Origin: Elmis aenea
Taxonomy: Eukaryota > Arthropoda > Insecta > Coleoptera > Elmidae
Assembly: GCA_947652605.1 (NCBI GenBank)
Contig: OX393579.1
Span: 53,884,970 to 53,948,969, forward strand
Length of the DNA stretch: 64,000 nt
Direction of reading: 5' to 3'
Both the position numbers and the translations under genes were made by a program. Of this stretch, positions 1 to 11,962 are shown in pieces. The notes below the pieces were generated by a model that worked only from the letters and a program-made list of their open reading frames with translations, was not told the DNA's origin and ran no database searches. Within the stretch, counting starts at the first letter, position 1, and each line of letters starts with the position of its first letter.

Positions 1-821
1 CTGACGATCAAGATCCATTTCATTTTGCGTTTAAAAAAAAGTAGCGGATTCTATCGAACCATTATTATTTACGGTATGTTTGTTATATGTTAACAACGGC
101 GATATTAATTAGTGCAGATTTGGTAATAAAATAACGTCATTAATTTATTTGCGAAATTAATGCTTTGACAATAATAACGGAACAAACAGGTTTGTAGAAT
201 TAACAATTTGAACTACATTTTCACGATGACTGCGCTCACATTAGTTAAAATTTCACGGTCCTAATATCATAAACTTATGAATGATTTAATTTTCAACCAA
301 TTTTTGAACTAAAATTTTGTTAAAAATCAGGCTTTTACTTAAAATATTGTTTGTGTCTTTACGTTGCATAATGCTAATTTTTTTACATGGTACCTAACGT
401 TATTGTATGGGTACTCATCCTTACTTCTATTATACAGGCCCACATGATTTTTGTTGTTTTGAATTTAATTGATGTTATTTACTTATTCGGTGGCGCTGAT
501 CACGAATCTGCTTTTAGTTTTTTAATATCACATCAGGTTTGCACACAAAAGAATTTTTTAATAAATTGGATGGGCTGCGCCAGCTGTGCAGGTACGACGC
601 GACGTCTTGTACACCCGAGCGTATTGCTCCGAAGACTAGCTACTTATTACCTAATATCCCGGTTTCCCGGATTTTTAACTTGTATCTCATTGAACTTAAA
701 ATATGTACTTACAATGTAAATTATTTGCAAATAGTGTTATCTTTAAATATTTAAAAAAATAAATACTATATTTTTTGTTTTTTGAAGACACTTTAACCTA
801 TTTTTTCATTTTGCTGAAAAT
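1..821. other. AT-rich sequence, nothing recognised
   Basis: No gene or repeat recognised. An open frame at 387-719 begins with a hydrophobic stretch (MVPNVIVWVLILTSIIQA) that resembles a signal peptide, but no convincing splice donor follows the hydrophobic part and the rest looks like no known family, so it is not called as a gene. Confidence 0.5.
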
Positions 822-1565
822 CTTCATGAGATAGCAAAAATCTGTGTGTACCATTGAATTCAGAGCATGTTATTTATATAAGAACAGCAATTTGAATATA
901 AATTATACAAATAGTTTTTTGTTTAAATAGTTTTAAAATTATTATTTTTTTGTTTGAAAACTCATTAATATGTTTTTCCATTTTCCTGAAAAACTTGATG
1001 TGATAGCAAAAATCTGTTTGTGCCATTGAATTCAGCGGATGTTATTTATATAAGAACAGCAATTGTTATATAAATTATACAAATAGTTTTGAAGTATAAC
1101 ATTTTTTTAAAGGCTCTTATTAACCTTTTTTTTTATTTTCTGGAAAACTTGATGAGATAGCGAAAAACTGTGTGTACCATTGAATTCAGAGCATGTAATT
1201 TATAAAAGAATAGCAATTTTAATATAAATTATACAAAAAGTTTTATGTTTAAATGGTTTTGAAGTTTCACGTTTTTTTTGGAGAATCAGTAATCTGTTGA
1301 AAAACTTGATGTGATAGCGAAAATATGTGAGCGCCATTAAATTCAGAGCATGTAATTTATATAAGAACAGCAATTATAATTGAAATTGTGCAAATGGTTT
1401 TTTTGTTTAGATAGTTTGAAATAAATTTGGATTTTTTAGAGACTCATCAATATTTTTTTTCATTTTGCTGAAAAACTTGATGAGATGGCGAAAATCTGTT
1501 TGTGCCATTGACTTCAGAGCATGTAATTTATATAAGTACAGCTATTCTAATATAAATTATCCAAA
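822..1565. repeat. Tandem array, five diverged units of about 154-172 bp
   Basis: Five copies of a unit with the core CTTGATGAGATAGC...CCATTGAATTCAGAGCATG, followed by TTATATAAGAACAGCAAT and ATATAAATTATACAAA. The core begins at 822, 994, 1148, 1305 and 1476, giving spacings of 172, 154, 157 and 171. Copies differ by many substitutions and by length changes in the T-rich linker, so the array is old. No coding potential is seen across copies. Confidence 0.85.
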
Positions 1566-2054
1566 CAATTCATCCAACAGTATGTTTGATGGTTTCATCA
1601 TGGGGGAGGGGTTAATAAACGGCAAAAAGACCTTTTTACAGTTCTTTAACTCTATAACGATTTATTGCGAACCTATGGGGAGGGTTTCTAACCCCCCTAA
1701 CCCCCTGCCTACGCCACTGGAAATCAGTACTAACCAACTATGAGAAAATCAAATAGGACTCCCGCAAAAAAAAAATCGAATCGCCTTAGCAAAATGTGAC
1801 TAAGGACCTTTAAATCCATAATAAAACTTAAATGAGAAAAAATTGTAAAGTTTAATAAATCAAATATAACACTTAAAATACAGGAAGTAATTTTTCAAAT
1901 ATTTTTAATTTTAATGAAAACGTTTGCAAAGTATTTTTTGTAATTATTAATCAGAATAAAATTAAAAAACTTTTTCAATGCCAACATATGCTTGCGTTCT
2001 TATATGTGAGATTCCCATGCTGGAACTCAAATTTCAATTGACCTGTATATCATT
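1566..2054. other. Unassigned; possible transposon end near 1725
   Basis: AT-rich, apart from a C-rich patch at 1670-1725. That patch read on the minus strand (CCAGTGGCGTAGGCAGGGGG) resembles a hAT-type terminus. No partner end was found, so it is only a possible solo end. Confidence 0.3.
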
Positions 2055-2520
2055 ATACAGGATGGGCCAAAGGTCACTTTCTGGTTTCTTTAAATAAATA
2101 GAAATGGAATCTTTAATTAGTAAATTATTTATACATTTAAATGTTTTTTAAAATCCTAATGAGGTATGAAAACTTACATCTATTTAATGGCCACGTTCCA
2201 TTAGTTTGCAAATTTTTACTTCACCCAAAACTTCAGGTGGTAAATTTTTATTTCTTTGGTAATGAGTTCTAACTCAAAGTGGTTGGCTTATCAATGCAAA
2301 CCCGCTCTTTTAGTTAACACTCCAAAAATAGTTCATATCTGGTAATGGGGCTATTTGTAAAAAGATTAGCATGGTTTGAAGAGATGTGTGAGCCGTAGCA
2401 CCGTCTTGTTGAAACCATAATTCCACCATGATTAATTTCTCTAGCTGTAAGTGACTTTTTAAAGTAGCTTTTGGCCCACCCACTATAAAATAGTGGCCTT
2501 TTGACAAATGTAACTAGGCA
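2055..2520 (-). pseudogene. Mariner/Tc1-like transposase, C-terminal remnant
   Basis: The minus strand encodes a piece containing VELWFQQDGATAHTS, the motif around the second catalytic aspartate of mariner-type DDE/D transposases. It is followed by PLPDMNYFW, a decayed form of the usual PDLTPCDFFLW. After a frameshift near 2310, RVCIDKPTTLSEL matches the family's C-terminal end. The plus-strand left edge TACAGGATGGGCCAAAGG (2055) looks like the element's terminal inverted repeat preceded by TA. The N-terminal DNA-binding half and the other end are missing, so this is a dead 5'-truncated copy. The exact mariner subfamily is not determined. Confidence 0.8.
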
Positions 2521-3247
2521 ACGAGTTGTTATTAAGCGATTGTCATGAATCCGGGTTTTTAATAAAATGTGCTATTACCTATAAAGTATAGTGCCTTTTT
2601 GTCCAAGATTAAAAGAAAAAATCATAAACTAAAATTCACCTAAAATGTGGCCAATAATATAGGAGTACTTAATTTATTATGCAAATATCTACAGATATCG
2701 TTTGCCGAAAGCAAATAAGCAAAGGAATTATATTTTCAAACAAAACTGTGTAAATTTCTGAGATTTAGCCTACTTAAAAGACTTAAAACTACTCGTCTAC
2801 CTGTTACCGTATATATTCCGGTCGTAGTGGGCTTGTTAAGACAATCTTTATGTAAGCAGGTGTTACGTTATGTATTCTTCTGCGTATCAGAACCAGTTCA
2901 AGATCAGGATGTAGACCATATCATACATCACAAGTTAAACACATCATTATTACATTTATTGTAAATATTAAATCAGTAACTAAATGGAAAACGCCTCAAA
3001 AATTATTACCTGCGAAACACCTAACATTTCATGAATACTTTGTTTTATCTGTGTACGTATTTCGAGATAAAATAATCTTAAACATCAAAAAGAAATTTCT
3101 ATTTGACGAAAGTAACATTAACATATACCTATCATGGGATTTTTTATTTATCGACAAACATTGAAAAAAAATTATGTGTCAGTAACATAAAAAACTTGAT
3201 TTATTTAGTTTAACGTTTAGTCATTACGAATTATTGCAACAAAAGTG
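2521..3247. other. AT-rich sequence, nothing recognised
   Basis: No ORF, repeat unit or recognisable motif was found. Confidence 0.5.
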
Positions 3248-3639
3248 TACAGGGTGGTCAAAAACAATGTATTTTACTTACACATTAAGCACACTTAAGC
3301 TTAAGTCGAGCAATTAATAAATAAATAAAATTTTCTTCTTGAATTCACCCGATTTGATTTTTCAAAAAACAATGTTTTTCAAAAGACGTTGGCTTTGAAA
3401 TTATTCATATTATCGTATATTTTTGTTAATTATGTGGTAGTCTTATTTTCTGTTACTTATAAACTAAAGTTTTTGGGAATTCGTTAAATAGTTCCAGGGA
3501 TAAATACAAAATAGTAATGAATTGCAAAAGTATCTTACGCTTTGGTTGTAAACTGACTTAGCAGAAAAAAAAGCATGGCAGCAAACTGTGACAAATCGTG
3601 GATGATAGTACTAAAAATGCATTCATCTGTGGTTAATAT

Positions 3640-4400
3640 CCAATCAAGTCTGGAGCTCCCCAAGGCAGTATTCTAGGACCCTACTTGTGTGTACCATGTA
3701 ATGTACAAATCTGATCTTCCGCAACGAATAACACAACAACCTGAACATTCGCAGATTAAGCCGCTTTTGTGGCTATAGATGAAGATCATTTAACAGCATC
3801 CACCCACCTGCAAGACCATCACAACATACTTCAAGATTGGTTGGAAAAATAGAAAATTATAATTATTGAAACTAAATCAGTACATTTAACTTTTAGATTT
3901 AAAAAAAAAATCATGTCCAACTGTCTTTATCAACAATGTACAGATACCAGTAAGTGTGAAATGCCTAGTAATCCATTTTGTTATCAAATTATCCTGGAAG
4001 GAACATAGTTTAACAAAGAAGGGAAATTAGTTTGAGATTTAAAGAACTATATTGGTTACTTAAAGAAAGATTTAAATTATCACTAGAAAAAAATTCTAGT
4101 GTATAAAACAGTAATAAAACCTATCGGGCCCATGGTATTGAACTTTGGTGATATGCCAGCAAACCAAGTATTTTCATCATACAACGATCTCAATCGAAAA
4201 TTCTTAGAGCAAATGCTGACGCTCAAGGGTATATAACCAATCAAGGTGAACCAAGACCTTGGGATACCCTTTATCTTGCACAATCGAAGGAAAAAGTGGC
4301 ATACCATGATAGGTTAGAGCTTTACACCAATCCACTCCTCCAATCTTCAGAGAGGTCGATAAAAAACTGAAAAGACGCTGACCAATTGACCAGAAATGAG
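3640..4400 (+). pseudogene. Jockey-clade LINE reverse transcriptase, decayed 3' part
   Basis: Broken reading frames on the plus strand spell Jockey-type reverse transcriptase motifs in the right order: SGAPQGSILGP at 3651 (RT block B), THLQDHHNILQDWL, IETKSVHLTF, then a thumb region with LSWKEH, and near 4180-4300 QRSQSKILR...YITNQGEPRPWDTLY, which matches the usual RFQNKTLRxIxxAPWYxxN end. The frame changes several times, stops are frequent and the catalytic FADD box is unrecognisable. It is a dead 5'-truncated copy of the family seen at 28890, 14205 and 57935. Confidence 0.8.
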
Positions 4401-4755
4401 GAGACAGAGGTCCTCTCACTGGAAATAACCTCATCAGGACATCGGTGGATCCAAGCTAAATAGATCTCTGCCAGCAGACTAGGTCATAAGATACAAATTC
4501 TGATTGTTATCCAATTAAAATATTTAAAAGAAACTGTGGTTATATGATCCAAAAGCCTAAAAATTGTAAGCAAGATGAAATCAAAAAGAGTGTATTGTTT
4601 ATATTACCAGAAAATTGAAGGAAGCCCCAAAAAGTACCCAAAATTGTCTACACCACTGCACTCTTATCAAAAAAGTGCCTGTAGAACATCAACATTATTT
4701 TTCTGCATTTTCATAAACAAGCGAGATATAGTCATAAAACGAAAAGTCGAAAAAT

Positions 4756-4776
4756 CGAGTTATCGGCGATAACTCG
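4756..4776. repeat. Perfect 10-bp palindrome with one central base
   Basis: CGAGTTATCG-G-CGATAACTCG. It lies in the right part of the 3248-4919 interval, flanked by A-rich sequence on the right. Confidence 0.85.
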
Positions 4777-4919
4777 AAAACAAAAGACGATAACCAATTT
4801 TAGTTTTCACCATTAACTTTTTCTCGAAGAAAGAGATCGAGGAACGGGGGTCTGTTTTTCCATAACTCTTATAGTTACCGATATTCCCTATGAAAACATC
4901 GAAATTTGCCCACCCTGTA

Positions 4920-7620
4920 CAGAGTTTAAAATAGTAAAAAGCTATTGCTTGTATTTTAATATTTACAAAGTCGTCTGAAGTACCCTTATACTTGTATAAT
5001 TTGTTTAGGGATTAAAGTTTATTTTTTTATTAGCTACTTTGGCGTACGATACCTCATTACTTTCAAAAACTTGCACGAATAATATCTGACTTTTCCAATC
5101 ATATCGGGTAAAAGGTCCTAAAAATACGTTATGTAAGAGCTATCGTAGTATACATATTTTCTGTGTCCGCAGCATTTATGTAATAATTATGGTACGTTCG
5201 ATATCAACTTGAGAAATTGCAGGAAACAGCAGGTTCAAGTTATTTAATAATTGCCGATGAAATATATTCACAGCCTGGTAAATACGTCTTTTCACAAAAA
5301 TCTCAGAATTGCATGTATATTCTGTCTTACAAAAAGGAAAATTAATTAAACATTCACACCGTAACTAAATAGTAATAGAAAAGTAATGATAGTGCCATTA
5401 AAATGTTAAAAAGTTACATAATAGTAATTAATTTTTGATATAACCAGGTTTTTTTTATAGTATTAAAAACATTTTGAATTGTTCTGGAAATATTATGCAT
5501 AAAAATTTAATACGTTGTACTAAATATTTTGCTAAATTTATCGAAAAATTCTTGATGATATTAAGTTAATTGCGTTAAAATGCTTTTATTTTTGCGTCGT
5601 TAGACTATATAAGGAATTAGTAGCAAAATTACATTAACAAAACCTGTATTATCCGTTACAACAGTTAGATTATCCGAAGACCTACAAAATTGAAATATTG
5701 CTAAAGTTCTACTTTCATTCCTCGTATATTCAAGAAATTTTAACGGGTTATAATTCAAGACAACTTTCAAAATGCGGAAGTTTTACTCGACCTTAGATTG
5801 TTCAAGATATTTTTATCCCATTCTTGTGAACTTCTTGTTTGAGCTTTTGAATTTCGTTAAAACTTTGGAATTTTGTTTAAATTTTCAAGCTTATCTGATT
5901 CGCTATAGTGTCGTTTCGAAAAGTTTTGGTAGTGAGTAGTGACCTAAGCAAGGAGAATTATTACCTTAATAATTAATTTGTCAGTCACTTACGTAAAAAA
6001 TCAATTACTAATGAAATATTATTAATTTTTACATTTTTATTTGACAATGTGATGTAATTTTTGTCAATTTGCGAACAGTATAAAAATAATTGTATTTAAA
6101 CAGCTAATGTATTTTAATTAACAATTATAGATAGAGCAAAATGATTGGGAAAGTATTAGTTAAATAATTTTGGCAGTTGTAAGATGAGTATCTTTGTTGC
6201 GTCAAATTTATTATTTTTGCCAATTTTTACGTTGCACAATACAAAAAAAAAAATAAACGAAGTAGGTACTATACTATTAACAAATAAATTCTTTTAAAGT
6301 TTGGAAGATTAATACGTTTTTTTATTATTTTTGGAGCAATTTTAAATTAATTTTACTTAAAATGTTATTATTTTGTATTTTTTTTAACGATATTGGGTGG
6401 AGAAGTTTAAGGAATTACTGATAGAATAATTTTGCAAGTTGAAATATTGGTTCACTTTTTTTGAATATTTCTAAAGGTATTATTTACGTTTTAACAATGA
6501 AAAACGTAAGCTAATAATAATTGTTATATAATAATTATTGTAACATTTAAAAGTTTATTTGTTTTTGCGCCCTCTTTTATATTTTTGTCCTATTTTTTGT
6601 TCATTTCTTACGTTTTAAAATGCAAAAAAGTTAAACAAATTGTCATAATAAATTAATAAATTAATAATTGACAAATTTAAAACTTCTTAAATTCAATTAC
6701 GTACACATATGTATGATTATTTTTGTAATGGGTTTGGTTTATAATTTTTAACATTTTAAAATAATGAATTATTTAATAGGTACTAATAATAAACAAATAA
6801 TTTATTGTCGTTTCAGAAATTTGTTAGGTTTGTTACGTATGCTTTAAATTTTTTGTTGCAGTTTTTGTATATTTACATAATTTTGCACACTTTTTGAATG
6901 ACTTATTAAATAACAGGTTCCAACATTTAGTGAATAATTAATTGTAAAAATTGGTAATAACAGTTTATTGTAACAATTGAGGGTTTTTAATGTTTTTACA
7001 TAGGCTTTACCAATTTTTTAATAGTTTTTGTATATCTTGTAATATTTTACGTTTTTAGAATTAAAAATTTACTAAGAAGTTTTTATAATCAATAAATAAT
7101 TTGTTAAATTTGGAAGATTATTAGTATTATTACGAACACTTTAATATATTCTTGTACTTTTTTTATAATATGAATAAGTTTTCTTTTCCATTTTGTATAA
7201 ATTTACACCTAAAAAATCTTAATATAGATACTAATCATTTATAAACAATTACTGCAAAATTTGGAAGTTTCTATTATTTTTTTTACTTTTATTTATTTTA
7301 TTACTTTTTTTGAACATTCGCATTTTTATACTTTATATAAATTTGGTGAATGTTGCTAAGATATTTGAGAACAATTTTATATTATTGGATAATTCTAATA
7401 GGAGTTAATTAAAATGATGTGTTTTGCACATTTATTTAAACAATTAAGCATAAAAAATCCATCGCTTGTTTGCGCAAAGTTTTTCTAGTGCTGCGAGTTC
7501 ATTTATTTCTATATTTACAGAAAATAACTGAAGCGTTGCAGGAATAAAGTATGTTAAAATTTTTACACTAAATTAAATTTGTAGCAAGAAAATAAAATAC
7601 AAACTAGGTGATCCACTTAC
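4920..7620. other. Long AT-rich stretch, probable intron of the minus-strand gene
   Basis: No ORF, transposon end or tandem array was recognised in this 2.7 kb. It lies downstream of the signal-peptide exon at 7621-7684 on the minus strand, so it is most simply the start of that gene's first intron. The donor GTAAGT occupies 7620-7615. Confidence 0.5.
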
Positions 7621-7684
7621 CGTGAACTGTATATGTAACAACACCAACGAATAATAAAATTATATATCCACTAAAGTTATTCAT
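7621..7684 (-). CDS. First coding exon (signal peptide) of an unidentified secreted or membrane protein
   Basis: On the minus strand an ATG at 7684-7682 opens a 21-codon frame: MNNFSGY, a hydrophobic core IILLFVGVV, then TYTVH. It ends with the first base of a codon directly before a consensus splice donor, CACG|GTAAGT, so the intron would be phase 1. A short hydrophobic leader encoded by its own exon and followed by a phase-1 intron is a common design for secreted proteins and cell-surface receptors. The base at -3 of the ATG is A, as favoured in animals. The upstream ATG at 7692-7690 runs into a stop at once, so this start was chosen. No second exon was found in the 7.6 kb to the left, and the mature protein is unknown. 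This is a prediction from exon shape, without homology. Confidence 0.5.
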
Positions 7685-7880
7685 AATATCATACTAAGGC
7701 ACTAAAATTTTTATAATATTACCCGGGACGCGTTATTTCAAGTGCATGTTTCCCAACGAGGATAATTTCCGTAATTTCATTAACAATTATGTTTAGTCTG
7801 CTTCTACCGCGAACGTTAAACCGAGTATAAATGATACCGGTCGGTCTGATCATTCGCAATCCGTTATAACAAGAAATTTT
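7685..7880 (-). promoter_or_regulatory. Presumed 5'UTR/promoter-proximal region of the minus-strand gene
   Basis: GC-richer than its surroundings, with CpG-containing patches such as CCCGGGACGCG (7722-7732) and ACCGCGAACG. On the minus strand, TATAAC near 7868-7863 and a TCAG near 7852 could be core-promoter motifs, but neither is a strong match. The part right of 7811 lies inside the tandem duplication. Confidence 0.25.
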
Positions 7881-8347
7881 CAGCAACGCTGCCTATCCAT
7901 GTTTTAATAACGGCTATCGGGTCGGTTTGGCTGATGGAATGGGTATCCGGAGAAAATAAAAGAAGGCTGAGCGACTTGTAGACACACTTTAATGCACCTT
8001 TTGTTTTATTTGCAATGCCTTGAATGAAAGTAAATACTTACACCTTATGTTTAAATGCGTTTTGACCTCCAATTACATCATTAGTTAGCTAATTGTTGGT
8101 ATAGATATTACAGGTGGATAATTTTTAGGGCGCTTGGTGAAAATATGCTTCATATTTTTTTAAATTTTTAACTTAACAAAGGGAAAATATCATTAATTTT
8201 TACCTAATTTTGTGTTAAATGAAAACGTCGTTTACTGTATTGTGTTCTTCTTCTTCTTCTTCTTTTTTAAATTGAGGGTTTATGGACGCTTCGACATCTG
8301 CGTCCGGGAGAAGGGGACGGGGAATAAGAAAAGGGTGGATAAGGTAA
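7811..8347. repeat. Tandem duplication of about 537 bp, copy 1
   Basis: Starts GAACGTTAAACCGAGTATAAATG and matches the sequence from 8348 almost base for base. By eye the copies differ by a handful of substitutions and by the length of a TTC run (8244-8265 here, shorter in copy 2). The right edge of copy 1 is the 3' part of a minus-strand SINE, cut at GGATAAGGTAA, where copy 2 begins. Confidence 0.95.
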
Positions 8348-8881
8348 GAACGTTAAACCGAGTATAAATGATACCGGTCGGTCTGATCATTCGCAATCCG
8401 TTATAACAAGAAATTTTCAGCAACGCTGCCTATCCATGTTTTAATAACGGCTATCGGGTCGGTTTGGCTGATGGAATGGGTATCCGGAGAAAATAAAAGA
8501 AGGCCGAGCGACTTGTAGACACACTTTAATGCACCTTTTGTTTTATTTGCAATGCCTTGAATGAAAGTAAATACTTACACCTTATGTTTAAATGCGTTTT
8601 GACCTCCAATTACATCATTAGTTAGCTAATTGTTGGTATAGATATTACAGGTGGATAATTTTTAGGGCGCTTGGTGAAAATATGCTTCATATTTTTTTAA
8701 ATTTTTAACTTAACAAAGGGAAAAAATCATTAATTTTTACCTAATTTTGTGTTAAATAAAAACGTCGTTTACTGTATTGTGTTTTTCTTCTTCTTCTTTT
8801 TTAAATTGAGGGTTTATGGACGCTTCGACATCTGCTTCCGGGAGAAGGGGGCGGGGAACAAGAAAAGGGTGGATAAGGTAA
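8348..8881. repeat. Tandem duplication of about 537 bp, copy 2
   Basis: Directly follows copy 1. After GGATAAGGTAA the sequence runs on into the body and tRNA-like head of the SINE, so copy 2 is the one continuous with the original right flank. Few differences separate the copies, so the duplication is recent compared with most repeats here. Confidence 0.95.
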
Positions 8882-9031
8882 TGTAGGTGGAAGTACTGTC
8901 ACAGCATTTGCCTATAGTAGGTAGGGGAAACCACCTGAAACCCCTACGATAACAGACGGCTGCGGGATTCGAACCCGCGATCTCTTGAGTGCCCGCTAGG
9001 TTGCTTACCAACCATCCACCGAGCTCGGTGC
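8781..9031 (-). mobile_element. tRNA-derived SINE
   Basis: On the minus strand the element begins near 9031 with a tRNA-like head: an A-box-like AGCTCGGTGG (9025-9016) and a perfect B box GGTTCGAATCC (8975-8965), inside GATCGCGGGTTCGAATCCCGC. A body of about 140 bp unrelated to tRNA follows, ending in AAATTTAAAAAA and a (GAA)n tail (8800-8782). Internal Pol III promoter, unrelated body and simple-repeat tail are the hallmarks of tRNA-derived SINEs. A truncated copy of its 3' end at about 8244-8347 comes from the duplication, not from a second insertion. Confidence 0.8.
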
Positions 9032-9502
9032 TGTTCTTCTTTTAATACTCTGATTTCTTAACCGTTTCATGTTGGCGCTACCTTTCTGGTAGGACTTTTT
9101 TTTAAATTTTTTGAATCGATACGAAATGTACCAGCAATCAGCTATAAAACTTGTACCTAACCTGGATCAGAAACCGCCTTTTCAATGTAATTTTTTTTTG
9201 TATTGTGACCAATTCTTCACAAAATTTTCTGAAATCAAACTTGGACCTAAATAACTTGTTCATAAATTGAAAATTACAAGATTTGGAGTGGCACCAGTGC
9301 TGTAGTTAGAGTTTATGCCGCCGGGAACGGTCCCCAAATTTGCCGCCCCTCTCAATAAGGGTTGCCAACTCTTGACTTTTTCAAAAGCAAACAGAGATCG
9401 ACGCAAAAAAAAGTGGGGGGAAAGACAACTGCGCCGCAGGCGTTTTTTTTTAAAATTTTAGACGTGCAAACATGTTTTAATGCAAAGTAAGATGATGTAA
9501 AG
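9032..9502. other. Unassigned; possible hAT-like solo end near 9297
   Basis: At 9294-9330 the sequence CAGTGCTGTAGTTAGAGTTT followed by GCCGCCGGGAACGG looks like a hAT-type terminus. No matching inverted end was located. Nothing else is recognised. Confidence 0.3.
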
Positions 9503-9736
9503 CAATGTTTACCAAAGTGTGGTACACGTACCCCAGTGGGGACGTGAAAGGGTTTCAAGGGGTATACGGCAAAATTTTAAATTTTACTTTAACTTTTTTT
9601 TCTGTGGAAATGTAGCTAGATAAAAGTTTTATTTCAAACTACCTCAAACTAGTCCTATCTTTGGCCGACAGGGGTACGTCGGTATTACTAAACCCTCAAA
9701 TGGGGTACAAGATGATTGTAAGTTTGGTAAACACTG
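9503..9736. mobile_element. hAT MITE, 234 bp, with near-perfect 8-bp target duplication
   Basis: The left end reads CAATGTTTACCAAAGTGTGG and the right end, on the other strand, CAGTGTTTACCAAACTTAC. Both lead into a GTACCCC-type subterminal region. The flanking 8-mers are ATGTAAAG (9495-9502) and ATGTAGAG (9737-9744), with one mismatch, as expected for hAT integration. The interior has no coding capacity for a transposase, so it is non-autonomous. Confidence 0.8.
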
Positions 9737-9744
9737 ATGTAGAG

Positions 9745-11962
9745 TACCTTACCATAATCCAAAATTACAGTTTTATGGCAGAACATATTTTGATTTTGAT
9801 TTTTTTTTTTGCTAGACTGGTTATTAGATTTATTGAGAGTTATTATATGTAATTATGGTTATGCAAAGATTCGGCAGATAGGTAAAATAATTGAATTTTG
9901 CTCGATACCTACAATTTTGTTAATAAATATAAAATTAATCCTGTTTACAGTAAAATTAATTAAAATTACGTAATACCTGCTAGAACAAGCTGGCTTTAAT
10001 TATCAAATACAATAATAAATTTCTAGATTCAGAACAATAGTTTGAGCTTATTTGTGATTTGCGTCCTCTGCATTAAAAGTTTGATCATCTTTATTGTGAG
10101 GTTTAGCTTTGATCGCGTAGTTTTTAATTAATTTTTTTTAACTCACTTGATCTTGCTTTATAAATAACTAATTAAAAACTAAAAGAGCCAGCGCTTTTAC
10201 ATTTTTAATTAAATAACAGTTTTTGAACGTGATACAGTTTTTGTTGCAAGTTTGCGTGGATCAAAGGTGAAAGATATTGAAGTTGAGTAGGTTTTTGTGT
10301 CTTATGATTGCTCCAGAAGCTTTGAAGCTAAATATTATTTTTGTAAACAAAAATTATGGGGGTGTGCTTTCTTAAAACTTAATTAAAAAGAAAACATTTG
10401 TAACTAGGTTGTTTCAAAGAAAAAGTCAATGGATTAATAGTACTGCCCATAAAAATCAGAGTTCAAAATGAAGAACAATTGATGTAGTTTGTGAAAAGAA
10501 GTTGTTTGGAATAGAGATTTTAAAGAAAAGCGGAGCTCCCGAAATAATTTTTTCTTGAACATTGGAAGATAGTTATGTGGAAAAATTTTTTTTTTGGTTC
10601 TCATACATGCTTTTTTTGTTCTCGCTTAACAGAATTTACTACAAAAACCCCACGTATAATCTATAATAATTCAATAAGTTGCAGAAAGAAACCAATTAAG
10701 CCGTACACCATTTCCCAAAAAATAAAAAATCTTAAAGACTATTTTAGAGATTTTTTCATTTTCAACTAATATACGATTCGATAGGTTTATTGTTCACTAA
10801 AATTAAGTTTTCAGATTATCGAGTATGCACAACTACATACTACATGGAAATGCCAAAATTTGTTGGAAAAATTATAATTTTACGTGTCTAAATGTATTAA
10901 GGATCATAATTTTGTGCACAGAAATGAATTTGCGGTGTACCTACTCTAATTTTTTCCCAATAAACTTTAAAACATGAACAAGGATTTCCGAGATTTCCAC
11001 GTTAAGCCTGTATTTTGAGGCACTTTGTACCATAGCAAAATTACCAAATCTTTTACAGACAATAATTTTAATACTTTATTGAACTCTGAATTAATTGTAA
11101 GTTTTACCATGGCAATATGAATGCTGAGCCCAGGCCTATAGAACGTTTGTGTGCAAATTCTTTAGTTCGTATGGTGGGTTGCCGATATTTTTAATTAATG
11201 AAATTTAGCTACATGCCTACTGCAAATTGGAACGTTAAGATGAAATGAGTGTACTTTACATGATCGCTTTTTATTTGTTTATTTTCTGAAATGAAAGCTC
11301 ACGGCCACTGTAACTGGATTTACCTTCGTAGCAAAATACACCTTGTTACTGGAAATGTAAATGTGTGTTTGTAATAGTAGTATAGTTCACAAACATGTTA
11401 GCATCTTTGTGAATTCGAATTTTATGTAAAAGCAATTACTTGATGCAACATGTTTAAAAAACTTAAAAACTTTGTTCGTGCTTAATGGAAACATAGACTT
11501 CCTTTAAACTGCATTTTATTTTAATTCGCGACAAAATCGTTACCAATAGATTATTCAACTAATATTAAATCGGCTTAACTAATTAAAAATAACTTATCTT
11601 TGCAATGCAATTCAATACCAGTTCAAGACTCTCGTCCTTATAGCTTTTTTAAGATTGCAATTCACGAAGAGATAAAAGTCTTGAAGCTGGTAATGCTTTC
11701 TACAATTTTATTAAAAAGTTAAGTGATGTTTAATCCCATTCATGTAAATAAATGAATCCCTTAAATAATCCAACCGATTTGCAAACCATTAGACCGATTT
11801 CCGCTAGCTTAGTTTTATGAATTTTTAAACTTTCCAACCGTAATTCACGAAGGATTTTTGAATCTCTTCACGTCTGTCTGTGCTTAATCGAAACTTTTGT
11901 TTCATTTTTCGTTTTTACTTTTTTATAATCAAGATTCCTTTTACCCGTAGGTACAGGGATGT
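9745..11962. other. AT-rich stretch, nothing firm
   Basis: No gene or transposon recognised in 2.2 kb. An imperfect hairpin lies at 11616-11695 (TACCAGTTCAAGACT pairing with AGTCTTGAAGCTGGTA across a loop of about 45 nt). Confidence 0.5.

Larger units (their letters stand above)
3248..4919. mobile_element. Interval bounded by inverted TACAGGGTGG ends, holding a LINE fragment
   Basis: The left edge reads TACAGGGTGGTCAAAA and the right edge, on the other strand, TACAGGGTGGGCAAAT, so two similar TA-starting termini face each other 1.67 kb apart. The interior holds a decayed Jockey fragment (3640-4400). The right 360 bp, read on the minus strand, contains a short palindrome. Either one element received a LINE insertion or two separate elements lie near each other; similarity between the ends is limited to about 16 bp, so this is tentative. 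Confidence 0.4.

Noticed and set aside
387..719. 110-codon plus-strand frame starting with a hydrophobic leader
   Set aside because: The leader resembles a signal peptide, but no splice donor follows it, the remainder has no domain character, and long chance frames are expected at this size.
8814..9011. Minus-strand frame of 65 codons
   Set aside because: It lies entirely inside the tRNA-derived SINE, so it is a frame through a non-coding element.
8955..9031. Possible tRNA gene on the minus strand
   Set aside because: A and B box are present, but no matching acceptor stem closes the cloverleaf and a SINE body with a (GAA)n tail follows.
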